NCBI GenBank assembly: GCA_035471785.1
Contig: DATIPQ010000050.1
Span: 1 to 64,000, forward strand
Source: Acidobacteriota bacterium
GTDB lineage: Bacteria; Acidobacteriota; UBA6911; RPQK01; DATIPO01
Length of the DNA: 64,000 nucleotides
Reading direction: 5' to 3'
Under the pieces are notes generated by a model that saw only the letters and a program-made list of their open reading frames with translations, was not told where the DNA came from and made no database searches. Both the position numbers and the translations under genes were made by a program. This document shows, piece by piece, positions 1-8,390 of this stretch. Within the stretch, counting starts at the first letter, position 1; each line of letters opens with the position of its first letter.

Positions 1-2267
1 CGGTCGAGGGGCAGCGAGCGGACGGGCGCGTTTCCATTTCCTACCCGCTTTTCACCGAACTGCAAGAGCAGCAAACCGTCCTCACCGGCCTCATGGCCGA
101 TGCCGGGGCCGGACTGGAGCGAGTCGAACTGGAAGGCCAGAAACTATCGGGCGTGCGCGTTTCCTCGGTCTCAGGCAACTACTTCGAGGTACTGGGCGTA
201 CGGCCCTACCTGGGGCGGATGCTGAGTGCCGAGGACGACCAGCCAGGAGGCGAAGGAGGAGCGGCCGTGGTCAGCTACGCCTTCTGGACGGGACGCCTGG
301 GCGGGCAGTCCGACGCCCTGGGACGCGTCCTGCGGGTGGGCGGAAGCCACTTCACCATCGCCGGCGTGGCGCCGCCGGAGTTCTTCGGCGCTCAGGTGGG
401 CAGCCGTACCGACGTCTGGCTACCCATGCGCCGCTCGATGTCCGAAGACAGCCTCACCTGGCGCACCGGCACCTTCTTCCGCATTATGGGACGCCTGGGA
501 TCCGGCGTCACCCCGCAACAGGCCGAGCAGGAGCTGTCGGCCCTTTTCCGCCACCGCCTGGAAGCGGAAGCCGCCCAGGGCGAGACCATCGTCCGGCAAG
601 GCACCCGCATCGCCGATCACCGCATCCTGCTCAAACCCGCCGCCAACGGGTTCGACCGTCTGCGCCAATCCTATTCCCTGCCCCTCAAGGTCCTCACGGC
701 GGCCACCCTGCTGGCCTTGTTGATCGTCTGTTTCAACGTCGCCAACCTGATGCTGGCGCGCGCCGCAGCCCGCGGACGCGAGCTGGCCACCCGCCTGGCG
801 CTGGGCGCCGGACGGCTGCGTCTGGCCCGTCAGATGATGATGGAAAGCCTGCTGCTGGGCCTGGTCGGCGGACTGGCCGGACTGGTTACGGCCTGGGCCG
901 CCAGCCCCTTCATCGCCGGCTTCATAGCTTCCCCCCAGGACGCTTCCCTGCTCCACCTGCGTCCCGACGGACGCATTCTCGGCTACGCCCTGGCCGCCTC
1001 GCTGGCCACCGGACTCCTCTTCGGACTGGCGCCCGTATGCTGGTGCCTGCTTCGCGACCCCGGCCGAGCCCTGGGAGGAGGACGTGAAGGAAGCGACTCC
1101 GGACGTCCCCGATTGCGCCTGGCCAAAGTCATGATGGCGGCCCAGTTGACGATCTCTCTGCTGCTGCTCTCGGGAGCAGGCCTGATGCTGGGCACCCTGC
1201 AGGAGTTGGCCGGAGTCAGCCTGGGCTTCCAGCAGGAGCGGTTGGCAGTGGCTTCGGTCCACTTCGAGGTCCCGCGGGAGCGCCGTACCGAGCTGACCCG
1301 GGCCATCGAGGAGCGCCTGGCGGCCGAGCCTGGAGTCCGTTCAGCCTCCGCCTCCTGGCTCGGGCTCTTCACCCGCTCCAACATGTCGGCCAATCTGGAC
1401 ATCGCAGGCTATCAGGCCGGTGCTGATGAGGAGGTCTCGGTGCGGGTCAACTCGGTGAGTCCGGCCTACCTCGATACCCTGGGAATTCCCCTGCTGGCGG
1501 GCCGCCCGCTGCGCGCTTCCGACGATGAAGGAGCCCCCAAGGCGGCGCTGGTCAACCGTGCCTTCGTGCAACGCTACCTGCCCGGCCAGTCCGCCCTGGG
1601 ACGGACCTTCCGCCTCAAAGGCGACGATGCCGACGTAGAAATCGTTGGCGTGACGGGGGACTTCCTTTGGAATGACCTGCGGGCCCGGCCAGAGCCCATC
1701 TTCCTGCTCTCCTCGGCCCAATGGGGGATGAGCACCCGCTCGATCCAGATCCGCCTGCAGGTGCCCTTTCAATCGGCGGCCGCCTCTTTGCGCAAGGCCA
1801 TCGAGGACCTCGACGAGACGGCCCTGGTGGTCCGCCTGGAGAGCATGTCGAACCAGGTCGACACCACCATCCGCCAGGAACGCATGCTGGCCCATCTAGC
1901 CGCCTGGTTCTCGGGACTGGGCACCCTGCTGGCCTGTCTGGGCCTCTACGGCATCCTTTCCTATTCCGTGCAGCGCCGACGGCGGGAAATCGGCATCCGC
2001 CTGGCGGTGGGCGCGCGCCGCTCCGCCATTCTCGGTTTGGTGCTGCGTGAGGCTTTGCTGCTGTTGCTGGTGGCACTCCCGTTAGGACTGGCGGGATCAT
2101 GGCTGGCCTCCCAGGCCATCTCCAGCTTCCTCTTCGGCGTCGAGCCTCACGATCCGCGGATTCTCACAGGCGTGGCGGCCCTTCTGGCGCTGGTGACCTT
2201 GTTGGCCGCCCTGCTGCCGGCCCGCCGCGCCGCGGCCCTCGATCCCGCTCATATTCTGCGCGAGTAG
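1..2267 (+). CDS. duplicated MacB/FtsX-type ABC permease (ADOP type), 5' end missing
   Basis: The reading frame is open from base 3, so the gene begins before the window; the ATG at 93 is internal. The visible 754 residues have the layout of the long acidobacterial orphan permeases: a MacB-like periplasmic domain, an FtsX membrane block with the motif RGRELATRLALGAGR, a second periplasmic domain, and a C-terminal FtsX block with RRREIGIRLAVGARR, ending ALDPAHILRE. The motif SYPLF upstream of the ATG is also typical of this family, which supports the longer protein. Such permeases sit in the inner membrane and are thought to work with a separate ATPase in export or envelope stress; the substrate cannot be told. 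No ATPase gene is next to it in the window. A second member of the family starts at 61948. Confidence 0.88.
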   Translation, partial: VEGQRADGRVSISYPLFTELQEQQTVLTGLMADAGAGLERVELEGQKLSGVRVSSVSGNYFEVLGVRPYLGRMLSAEDDQPGGEGGAAVVSYAFWTGRLGGQSDALGRVLRVGGSHFTIAGVAPPEFFGAQVGSRTDVWLPMRRSMSEDSLTWRTGTFFRIMGRLGSGVTPQQAEQELSALFRHRLEAEAAQGETIVRQGTRIADHRILLKPAANGFDRLRQSYSLPLKVLTAATLLALLIVCFNVANLMLARAAARGRELATRLALGAGRLRLARQMMMESLLLGLVGGLAGLVTAWAASPFIAGFIASPQDASLLHLRPDGRILGYALAASLATGLLFGLAPVCWCLLRDPGRALGGGREGSDSGRPRLRLAKVMMAAQLTISLLLLSGAGLMLGTLQELAGVSLGFQQERLAVASVHFEVPRERRTELTRAIEERLAAEPGVRSASASWLGLFTRSNMSANLDIAGYQAGADEEVSVRVNSVSPAYLDTLGIPLLAGRPLRASDDEGAPKAALVNRAFVQRYLPGQSALGRTFRLKGDDADVEIVGVTGDFLWNDLRARPEPIFLLSSAQWGMSTRSIQIRLQVPFQSAAASLRKAIEDLDETALVVRLESMSNQVDTTIRQERMLAHLAAWFSGLGTLLACLGLYGILSYSVQRRRREIGIRLAVGARRSAILGLVLREALLLLLVALPLGLAGSWLASQAISSFLFGVEPHDPRILTGVAALLALVTLLAALLPARRAAALDPAHILRE

Positions 2268-2296
2268 GCCACTCTTTCAGCCCTTCTTTTTTTTCC

Positions 2297-2327
2297 TTGA
2301 CTTTGAGCGCGCTCTAACTTGTAGGGT
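2297..2327 (+). promoter_or_regulatory. MerR-type promoter with 19-bp spacer and central dyad
   Basis: A -35 box TTGACT (2297-2302) and a -10 box TAGGGT (2322-2327) are 19 bp apart. The spacer holds the perfect palindrome GAGCGCGCTC (2305-2314), which extends with matched TT/AA two bases further out. A 19-20 bp spacer carrying a dyad is the hallmark of promoters controlled by MerR-family proteins, and the second gene of the operon is a MerR-family gene. The boxes themselves are only fair matches to consensus. Confidence 0.5.
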
Positions 2328-2369
2328 CGGATTTTCAGCAAATCTAACATGACCTGCAAAGGAGCCATT

Positions 2370-3179
2370 TTGAACCTAGGACTGGAAGCGAAACGAGTGT
2401 TGGTCACGGGAAGCACGCGCGGAATCGGACGGTCGATTGCCGCGGGTTTCGTCGGGGAAGGAGCCAGGGTGGCGGTGCATGGTCGCCGTCAAGAAACAGC
2501 CCGGTCGGTTGCTCGGGAAGTCTCGCAAGAGGCTGGAGGAACGCCGGTTGCGGCCCTCTCGGGCGATCTGTCGCAAGAAGACGGAGTGGAGCAGGTGTTC
2601 CAGGGTTGCCTGGAGCAGTTGGGAGGTATCGACGTCTTAGTCAACAACGCCGGCGCTTACGAAGTCTGCGGCTGGAAGGAAGCCGACGGAGAGCGCTGGA
2701 TGGACAGCTACGCCGTCAACGTGGTTTCCAGGGTGCGCTTGATCCGCAGGGTGCTGGATTCGATGCGCCGGCAGCAGTGGGGGCGGATCATCCAGATCGC
2801 AAGCATCTCGGCTGCGGTCGCACCGCCTGTCTTTCCCGACTACGCCGCCGCCAAGGCGGCCTCGGTCAATATGACGGTCAGCCTCATGCAGGAGCTGGCC
2901 GGAAGCGGAATCACCGCCAATACCATCAGTCCGGGGCCGGTGGAGACCGAGACCTGGAAGACCTTCGCAATTCAGATCGGCAAGGGGCAAGGCTGGGGCG
3001 ACGACTTGGAGGAGATCAAAGAAAAGCTCCTCTCGGGCTGGATGTCCAATCCCTGCGGCCGCATCGGAAGACCCCAGGACGTGGCCGACGCCTGCCTTTT
3101 TCTGGCCAGCCAGAGGTCAGCCTACATCAACGGCGTCAATCTTCCCGTCACGGGAGGGCTGGCGGCCAGGGCGATATAA
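2370..3179 (+). CDS. SDR-family NAD(P)-dependent oxidoreductase
   Basis: Classical short-chain dehydrogenase of about 269 residues, probably cytosolic. The Rossmann motif TGSTRGIG lies at residues 13-20, NNAG at 92-95, a serine in IASISAA at about 145-147, and the catalytic Y158-x3-K162 in YAAAK. I chose the TTG at 2370 because AAAGGAG sits 5 nt before it; an in-frame ATG at 2349 would make it 7 residues longer but has no visible ribosome binding site. The gene is followed after 20 bp by a MerR regulator, so the two form an operon behind the promoter at 2297. The substrate is unknown; the sequence resembles 3-oxoacyl-ACP reductase/glucose dehydrogenase-like SDRs. Confidence 0.9.
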   Translation: MNLGLEAKRVLVTGSTRGIGRSIAAGFVGEGARVAVHGRRQETARSVAREVSQEAGGTPVAALSGDLSQEDGVEQVFQGCLEQLGGIDVLVNNAGAYEVCGWKEADGERWMDSYAVNVVSRVRLIRRVLDSMRRQQWGRIIQIASISAAVAPPVFPDYAAAKAASVNMTVSLMQELAGSGITANTISPGPVETETWKTFAIQIGKGQGWGDDLEEIKEKLLSGWMSNPCGRIGRPQDVADACLFLASQRSAYINGVNLPVTGGLAARAI

Positions 3180-3199
3180 TCTCTGGCTGGAGACTTGAT

Positions 3200-3580
3200 A
3201 TGGCCTACTCGATCGGACAGCTCGCCAAGAGCACCGGCTTAAGCCGGCACACCTTGCGCTATTACGAGAGAGCGGGACTCATGACGGCGGTCTCCCGCGA
3301 TGGCGGGGGCCGCCGTTGCTATGACGACCGCCACGTCCGCTGGGTACGCTTTTTGATGCGGTTTCGGGAGGCGGGCATGCCTATTTCGGAGATCCGCCGC
3401 TATGTGGACTTGCTGCGCCAGGGGGAAGAAACCCTGCCCCGGCGGATCGAGATCCTGGCCTCTCACCGGCAAGCTCTTCAAGCCAAGATTCAGCGTCTGC
3501 AGGAGCATCTGGAGGCGATTGAGGCCAAGCTGGAGCTTTATGGTGAGGGAGACGATTGTTTGGAGAGAGCGCTGGACTAG
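3200..3580 (+). CDS. MerR-family transcriptional regulator
   Basis: This 126-residue protein begins MAYSIGQLAKSTGLSRHTLR, the winged helix-turn-helix signature of MerR proteins, followed by YYERAGL and a second helical segment. Residues 80-120 form the long dimerisation helix rich in Q, L and E. There is no conserved effector domain and no cluster of metal-binding cysteines, so it resembles MerR regulators that sense small organic molecules or redox stress and often control an adjacent SDR gene. The reading frame is open far upstream, but the part before 3200 overlaps the SDR gene in another frame and has no MerR similarity. It likely controls its own operon through the dyad at 2305-2314. Confidence 0.9.
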   Translation: MAYSIGQLAKSTGLSRHTLRYYERAGLMTAVSRDGGGRRCYDDRHVRWVRFLMRFREAGMPISEIRRYVDLLRQGEETLPRRIEILASHRQALQAKIQRLQEHLEAIEAKLELYGEGDDCLERALD

Positions 3581-3588
3581 AAAGAGTT

Positions 3589-3660
3589 TGGGCCATCGCC
3601 AAGCCCCCCATAGCCCCATCGAAGGAGGGCCGCGAGGATGCGCCTCCCGCGAGACTTGAC
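3589..3660 (+). repeat. repeat motifs A and B, left copies
   Basis: Motif A (3589-3614, core CCATCGCCAAGCCCCCCATA) and motif B (3628-3660, core GAGGATGCGCCTCCCGCGAG) lie just before the convergent gene at 3672. Both recur at 4304-4384 on the same strand but in the opposite order, B then A. They appear non-coding. Confidence 0.6.
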
Positions 3661-3671
3661 CCCCGTGATCC

Positions 3672-4181
3672 CTACTTGGGGTGCACTTTCACTTCATCTG
3701 AGAAACGCAGGCCGTCGGCGCTGGCCTCGAATTTCAGATCGCGTTCACTGTTCCAGAATCCATCAGGAATGGGGAACCAGATTTCGGCTGCATTGGGCCC
3801 GACTGTGGCACGATTGACGATGCCCTTTTCCTTACCTGGCAAAATGTTGTCAGGTTCCACTATGCGATCAGCCGGTATCCCATCCAAGAAAAGAGCATCC
3901 AGTTCCAGGTCGGCGAATTCGGGTGCGGTGGCCCCATAGAAGCCCACTCGAACAACAGCCCAACGGTCAGTGTCGTAGCCCAACCCACATCTTTGGTTGA
4001 CCTCAGGGTCGACCAAGAGCACGTGAAACAAAAAAAGGAGACTTCCCCCTCCCACCGCCTTGCGTCCCAGCCGCTCTGAAGCCAGCGGACAGTCCACCGG
4101 CGCGGCCGGGGCTGATAGAAGAGGGAGCGAAACGGCCAGTATCAGCAGGATGAAAAGGACACGGTGATTCTGAGAATTCAT
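3672..4181 (-). CDS. small exported protein of unknown function
   Basis: A 169-residue protein with an N-terminal signal peptide (hydrophobic stretch VLFILLILAVSLPLLSA, likely cleaved near residue 26), so it is probably secreted or periplasmic. No known domain was recognised. The mature part contains several aspartates and an aromatic-rich segment (IWFPIPDGFW), in keeping with a beta-rich fold, but no catalytic motif is visible. It stands alone: the neighbouring genes are on the other strand, and both flanks carry copies of repeat motifs A and B. Ordinary start ATG at 4181. The gene is a genuine-looking frame with a signal peptide, but its function is unknown. Confidence 0.6.
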   Translation of the reverse strand: MNSQNHRVLFILLILAVSLPLLSAPAAPVDCPLASERLGRKAVGGGSLLFLFHVLLVDPEVNQRCGLGYDTDRWAVVRVGFYGATAPEFADLELDALFLDGIPADRIVEPDNILPGKEKGIVNRATVGPNAAEIWFPIPDGFWNSERDLKFEASADGLRFSDEVKVHPK

Positions 4182-4303
4182 TCTAGGACCCTTTCTCTAA
4201 AACGAGATGACTTGACAGCTACGTAAACAGATGAGCCTTCGCAAAGTAGGGTTCAGTGGAGGAAGCTTGGCTGGGGGTGGTCCCACCGACGCCTTTCCAG
4301 GAT

Positions 4304-4384
4304 CGCCGCAAGGATGCGCCTCCCACAAGACTTGGCTACAGTCCTTTTGGTCAAAACGGACCATCGCGAAGCCCTCCATAGCCT
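4304..4384 (+). repeat. repeat motifs B and A, right copies
   Basis: Motif B (4304-4336, core CAAGGATGCGCCTCCCACAA) is followed by motif A (4359-4384, core CCATCGCGAAGCCCTCCATA). The left copies are at 3589-3660. Read on the reverse strand, motif A contains AAGGCTATGGAGG, which recurs at about 44293-44305. Confidence 0.6.
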
Positions 4385-4451
4385 TGCCTGCCTACCAGTT
4401 AAGAGGTGCCGCTGCTGAACTCTGGCGTTGAAATCCCGGTCTGATTAGGCG

Positions 4452-4997
4452 ATGAGACACCTTGTATTGCTGACGTGGTTGGTCGGATGGATTGGGGCTC
4501 ATGCGGCGTGGGCAGGGGACGTGCAAGTGTCGCCTGACCAGCGCGTCCTGCTTCTGGCAACCGAGAAGACGTCGACCATGCAGAACGAGTTGAACCAGGC
4601 AGTGGACCTGGGATTCCGGGTCGTCTCGGGCGCCTCGGCCGAGTACGACGAAGTAGCCTATCTGCTGGAGCGCAGCGAGGACCCCTTCCTGCGCGGCTAC
4701 TACCTGCTGCTGGCTACGCGCCGGCTCTCGACAATGGAGGAGGAACTCAACGCCAGCGCGGCCCAGGGATACCGCCTCCATCCCGACTCGATCCTCTACA
4801 ACGACTGCGAGCTGGTCTTGCTCATGCAGCCCCTGGCCCCCGAGGACGGGCGCTATCAATACCGCGTCCTGGGCACCGACCGCACCTCCACCATGCAGCG
4901 CGAACTGGAGCAGGCCTACCAAGAGGGCTTCCGGCTGGTGGACCTGGTTTCGGCCGACGACAACATCGCCGTGCTGGAACGCGATTTCCGTCCTTGA
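4452..4997 (+). CDS. exported protein with three internal TSTMQxEL-type repeats
   Basis: A 181-residue protein with a signal peptide (cleavage expected after AHAAWA, near residue 21). The mature chain is built from three related units, each with a strand, a helix and a strand: LLLATEKTSTMQNELNQA, LLLATRRLSTMEEELNAS and RVLGTDRTSTMQRELEQA, each followed by G(F/Y)R and a hydrophobic strand. The unit repeats about every 65-75 residues and resembles small DUF4177-like folds. No enzyme motif is present. The protein is probably periplasmic and binding or structural in role. The gene is followed by the acetyltransferase gene on the same strand. Function unknown; the repeat pattern is clear. Confidence 0.65.
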   Translation: MRHLVLLTWLVGWIGAHAAWAGDVQVSPDQRVLLLATEKTSTMQNELNQAVDLGFRVVSGASAEYDEVAYLLERSEDPFLRGYYLLLATRRLSTMEEELNASAAQGYRLHPDSILYNDCELVLLMQPLAPEDGRYQYRVLGTDRTSTMQRELEQAYQEGFRLVDLVSADDNIAVLERDFRP

Positions 4998-5068
4998 GGG
5001 ATGCTCGAACTTGCGTCCGGCTGGATGTTGGCGCAAAGCGGCAGTATCATGACCTTGAAGGCCTGCCA

Positions 5069-5572
5069 ATGAAGAAACCGGTCTATCTCAAGAGGCCCAG
5101 CGCCTGTGACGAGCGCGAGCGGCGGGAGTTCGCCCGCCTGGTGCGGGAGGGCTTCAACGGCTCCGACTCGACCTTGGAGGAGCGCATCAGCGCGGCCCGC
5201 AGGCTGGCCTTCTGCTGGACCGATGAGGACGCGCCGGCGGCCATCTCGGGCCTCAAGGCGCCCTCCCCCGGATATCGCGAGAGTCTCTTCGAGAAGGCCC
5301 GATCAGGCCTAAGCGCCGCCCCTTACGAACTGGAGTTGGGATGGGTCTACGTCGTCCCTCATGAGCGGGGGAAGGGCCTCGGCGCCGACCTCTGCCGGCG
5401 GCTGCTGCAGAGCGAGGGAACCTGCGGCCTCTTCGCCACCACCCGACCCGACAATGCACCCATGATCAAGATCTTGAGCGCGCTCGGTTTCAGGAGGGTG
5501 GGCCAGCCTTATCCGCGCCGCCGGGAGAGGCTGACGCTCTTCCTGCGTCCGCCGCCGGCGGGCGCCGCTTGA
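5069..5572 (+). CDS. GNAT-family N-acetyltransferase
   Basis: A 167-residue cytosolic protein. The acetyl-CoA pyrophosphate-binding motif A is visible as LELGWVYVVPHERGKGLG, with R100-GKGLG, followed by helix ADLCRRLL and the C-terminal strand FATTRPDNAPMIKILSALGF that is typical of the superfamily. I start it at the ATG at 5069 (GAAGG about 7 nt upstream) rather than the upstream start at 4994, which adds residues without family similarity. Its last 83 bp overlap the 3' end of the P-type ATPase gene on the other strand. The acceptor substrate cannot be predicted. Confidence 0.82.
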   Translation: MKKPVYLKRPSACDERERREFARLVREGFNGSDSTLEERISAARRLAFCWTDEDAPAAISGLKAPSPGYRESLFEKARSGLSAAPYELELGWVYVVPHERGKGLGADLCRRLLQSEGTCGLFATTRPDNAPMIKILSALGFRRVGQPYPRRRERLTLFLRPPPAGAA

Positions 5573-8249
5573 TGAACTGGCCCGCCAGCAGTGGAATCAG
5601 GCTCATGACCAGCACCACTCCCCACCCCCCGATGCCCGGCGGACGTACGGCCAGAACACGGGCGATGAGGGGCAGGTAGACGGCCGCCAGGATCATGCCC
5701 AGGCACAGCGCCAGGGCACCCCACACATAGCGGTTGCGGGTGATCTCGTTGACCAGCCGGCTGGTCCCCGCCTGGCGCATGTTGAAGACATGCCAGAGCT
5801 GGGCGCAAGCCAGCGTCAGGAAGGACACCGTGACGGCTTGCGGGGGATCCATGCCCAGCCACTCCTCGGCCAGGATCAGCGCGCCCAGCACCGAAATCGT
5901 AAAGACCAGGCCGTAGAGTGCGATCAGCCGCCAGTGATGGCGCCCCAGGATTGGCTCCCGGGGGTGGCGGGGAGGACTGTCCATGAGATGCTCGTCGCCC
6001 TGTCCCAGCCCCAGGGCCAGCGCAGGAAAGACGTCGGTCACCAGGTTGAGGAAGAGAATCTGCAAGGGCAGGATGGGCAAGGTCGCCCCCAGCAGCGCCG
6101 CCGCGCCCACGATCATGACTTCGCTGACATTGCACGACATCAGGTAAAGGACAAAACTGCGGATGTTCTGGAAGATGGCGCGGCCTTCCCTGACGGCGGC
6201 CACAATGGTGGAAAAAGCGTCGTCCTGCAAGACCATGTCGGAGGCTTCCTGAGCCACCTGCGTGCCCCGTTGACCCATGGCGATGCCGATGTCGGCCTTT
6301 TTCAGGGCGGGTGCGTCGTTAACGCCGTCGCCGGTCATGGCCACGATTCGCCCTGATTGCTGGTGCAGCTCGATCAGGTCCAGTTTCTGGCGGGGGCTGA
6401 CGCGGGCGAAGAGGCGGGCCTGCAGAAGGAGCCGCTTCTCACTCTCGCTGAGTTTGTCCAAGGGTTTGATCTCGGCCCCTTGCACAACCTGCTCTCGCTC
6501 GTCCCCGGTCAGTCCCACCGCCCGGCCGATACCGCGGGCCGTTACAGCCTGGTCGCCGGTCACCATGACCACTTCGATGCCGGCCCTCCGGCACTCTCGG
6601 ATGGCCTGGCCGACGTCCCTGCGGGCCGGATCAAGCAAGCCCGCCAAACCGATCAGGGTGAGTCCCTGGTAGGGCTCCTCCTCAGCGCTCCCGGCCTCTT
6701 TGCAAGCCAAGGCCAACACGCGCATGCCCCGAGCCGCCAATTCCTCGTTGCGGGCCAGCCAGGCAGAGCGTCTCCGCTCGTCGAGGGCTATCGGCCCCTC
6801 TTCGGCCAGGACCTGGGTGGAAACGGCCAACACGGCCTCGGGGGCCCCTTTGGCGGCCACCTGATACGCCCCGTCCGCCTTGTGGAAGGTGGCCATCATC
6901 TTGCTCTCGGGATCGAAGGCTTCCTCTCTGACCTCGGGGCGCTGTGCCACCAGTTCCCGGCGGTGCAGGCGGGCCTTGGCGCCGGCCGCCAGCAGAGCCG
7001 TTTCCAGAGGGTCGCCGAGAGCCTTCCTCCCATTAAGCGAGGCATTGTTGCAGAGCAGTCCCGTCTCCAGCGCCTGGCGCAGCAACCGATGATCGGCGGG
7101 GTCAATGTCGCGGCCGTCCAGACGAAAAGTGCCGGCAGACGATCCGTCGCCGATTTCCACCGTGCCATCGTCCAAGGCCAGGCAGGTGAGGGTCATGCGG
7201 TTTTCGGTAAGGGTGCCGGTCTTGTCGGTGAAGATGACGGAGGTGGCGCCCAGCGTTTCAACCGAGGAGAGCCGGTTGACCAGTGCGTGGCGCTTGGCCA
7301 TGCGCCGCATGCCGCGGGCCAGTGCGATGGTGGCCACGATGGGAAGGCCTTCGGGAATGGCGGCCACCGCCAGGGCCAGTCCGGTCTCGATCATGAGTAT
7401 CAAGCCTTTGCCGGCCAGGGTTCCGCTCAGCGCAACCAGCGCCGTCACGGCCAGCGTGGCCCAGATCAGCCGATGACCCAGTTGATCCAGCCGCACCTCC
7501 AGCGGCGTGGCTTCTTCCTTCGACTCGGCCACCAGCGCCGAAATCTCTCCCAGTTCGGTCTGCATTCCGGTGGCGACCACCACCCCGGCGCCGGCACCGC
7601 GGGTCACCGCGGTCCCCTTAAAGAGCATGCTGGAGCGTTCGACCAGGGGAGTCTCTGCTGCGACAGGCTGGGATTGCTTGTCGACCGGCAGGCTCTCGCC
7701 GGTCAGAGCTGATTCGTCGGCCTGCATCTTGGAGGCCTCGATGAGGCGCAGGTCGGCGGTGACGACATCTCCGCCCTCGATCACGACGATGTCGCCGGGT
7801 ACCAGGTCCTGAGCGGGGATTTCCCGTGTCTGTCCTCCCCTGCGCACGCGTGCGGCCACGCTGGTCAGAGCATAGAGGGATTCCATCGAGCGCACCGCTC
7901 TGCGCTCGGTGAAGAATCCGATAGCCGTGTTGAGTCCGATCACCACGGCGACGGCCCAGCCTTCCAACGTCTCGCCGAAGGCGAAGGCCACGGCGGCCGC
8001 GACCACAAGCAGGGCGATGATGAGGCTCTTGAACTGTGCCAGCAGGATGCTCCAAGCGCTGCGGGGCATCTGCCTGCGCAGCCGGTTGGGCCCGTAGGTA
8101 TGCATGCGCCGGCCGGCTTCCCGCTGCGACAGCCCCTTCTCGCCGTCGCTGCCTAGCGCCCGCAGCACGGCTTCCGCGTCCTGGGCGTGCCAGGCCCGCT
8201 TGCGCGCGGGATCGCCTGAGGACGGCGTTGCAGCGACTTGCTGTCTCAA
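5490..8249 (-). CDS. P-type cation-transporting ATPase (Ca2+-type, P2)
   Basis: A 919-residue membrane ATPase. Seen in order: N-terminal cation ATPase domain, actuator loop with LTGES, M4 motif AIPEGLP near residue 300, phosphorylation site DKTGTLT with Asp342, nucleotide-binding domain, hinge [12 protein letters not shown], and six C-terminal membrane helices. This set is typical of SERCA/PMCA-like pumps that move Ca2+ or related divalent cations out of the cytosol. The start is a TTG at 8249 placed 4 nt after AGGAGG. The C-terminus is a short low-complexity tail that overlaps the acetyltransferase gene on the opposite strand by 83 bp. No regulator is adjacent except the divergent AraC gene at 8391, which may be unrelated. 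Confidence 0.93.
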   Translation of the reverse strand: MRQQVAATPSSGDPARKRAWHAQDAEAVLRALGSDGEKGLSQREAGRRMHTYGPNRLRRQMPRSAWSILLAQFKSLIIALLVVAAAVAFAFGETLEGWAVAVVIGLNTAIGFFTERRAVRSMESLYALTSVAARVRRGGQTREIPAQDLVPGDIVVIEGGDVVTADLRLIEASKMQADESALTGESLPVDKQSQPVAAETPLVERSSMLFKGTAVTRGAGAGVVVATGMQTELGEISALVAESKEEATPLEVRLDQLGHRLIWATLAVTALVALSGTLAGKGLILMIETGLALAVAAIPEGLPIVATIALARGMRRMAKRHALVNRLSSVETLGATSVIFTDKTGTLTENRMTLTCLALDDGTVEIGDGSSAGTFRLDGRDIDPADHRLLRQALETGLLCNNASLNGRKALGDPLETALLAAGAKARLHRRELVAQRPEVREEAFDPESKMMATFHKADGAYQVAAKGAPEAVLAVSTQVLAEEGPIALDERRRSAWLARNEELAARGMRVLALACKEAGSAEEEPYQGLTLIGLAGLLDPARRDVGQAIRECRRAGIEVVMVTGDQAVTARGIGRAVGLTGDEREQVVQGAEIKPLDKLSESEKRLLLQARLFARVSPRQKLDLIELHQQSGRIVAMTGDGVNDAPALKKADIGIAMGQRGTQVAQEASDMVLQDDAFSTIVAAVREGRAIFQNIRSFVLYLMSCNVSEVMIVGAAALLGATLPILPLQILFLNLVTDVFPALALGLGQGDEHLMDSPPRHPREPILGRHHWRLIALYGLVFTISVLGALILAEEWLGMDPPQAVTVSFLTLACAQLWHVFNMRQAGTSRLVNEITRNRYVWGALALCLGMILAAVYLPLIARVLAVRPPGIGGWGVVLVMSLIPLLAGQFIKRRPPAADAGRASASPGGADKAGPPS

Positions 8250-8390
8250 GGTTCCTCCTAAGAATCATTCTGGTCGACGCACTCGACCGGAACAAGCAAC
8301 TGTCCATCGAAATCGCCGGCAGCTCCTCCCCCCAGGACGGGCTCACAGCAGGTGTCCAGGCGCTGGCGGGCGTGTTAAAGTCTGCCTGCC

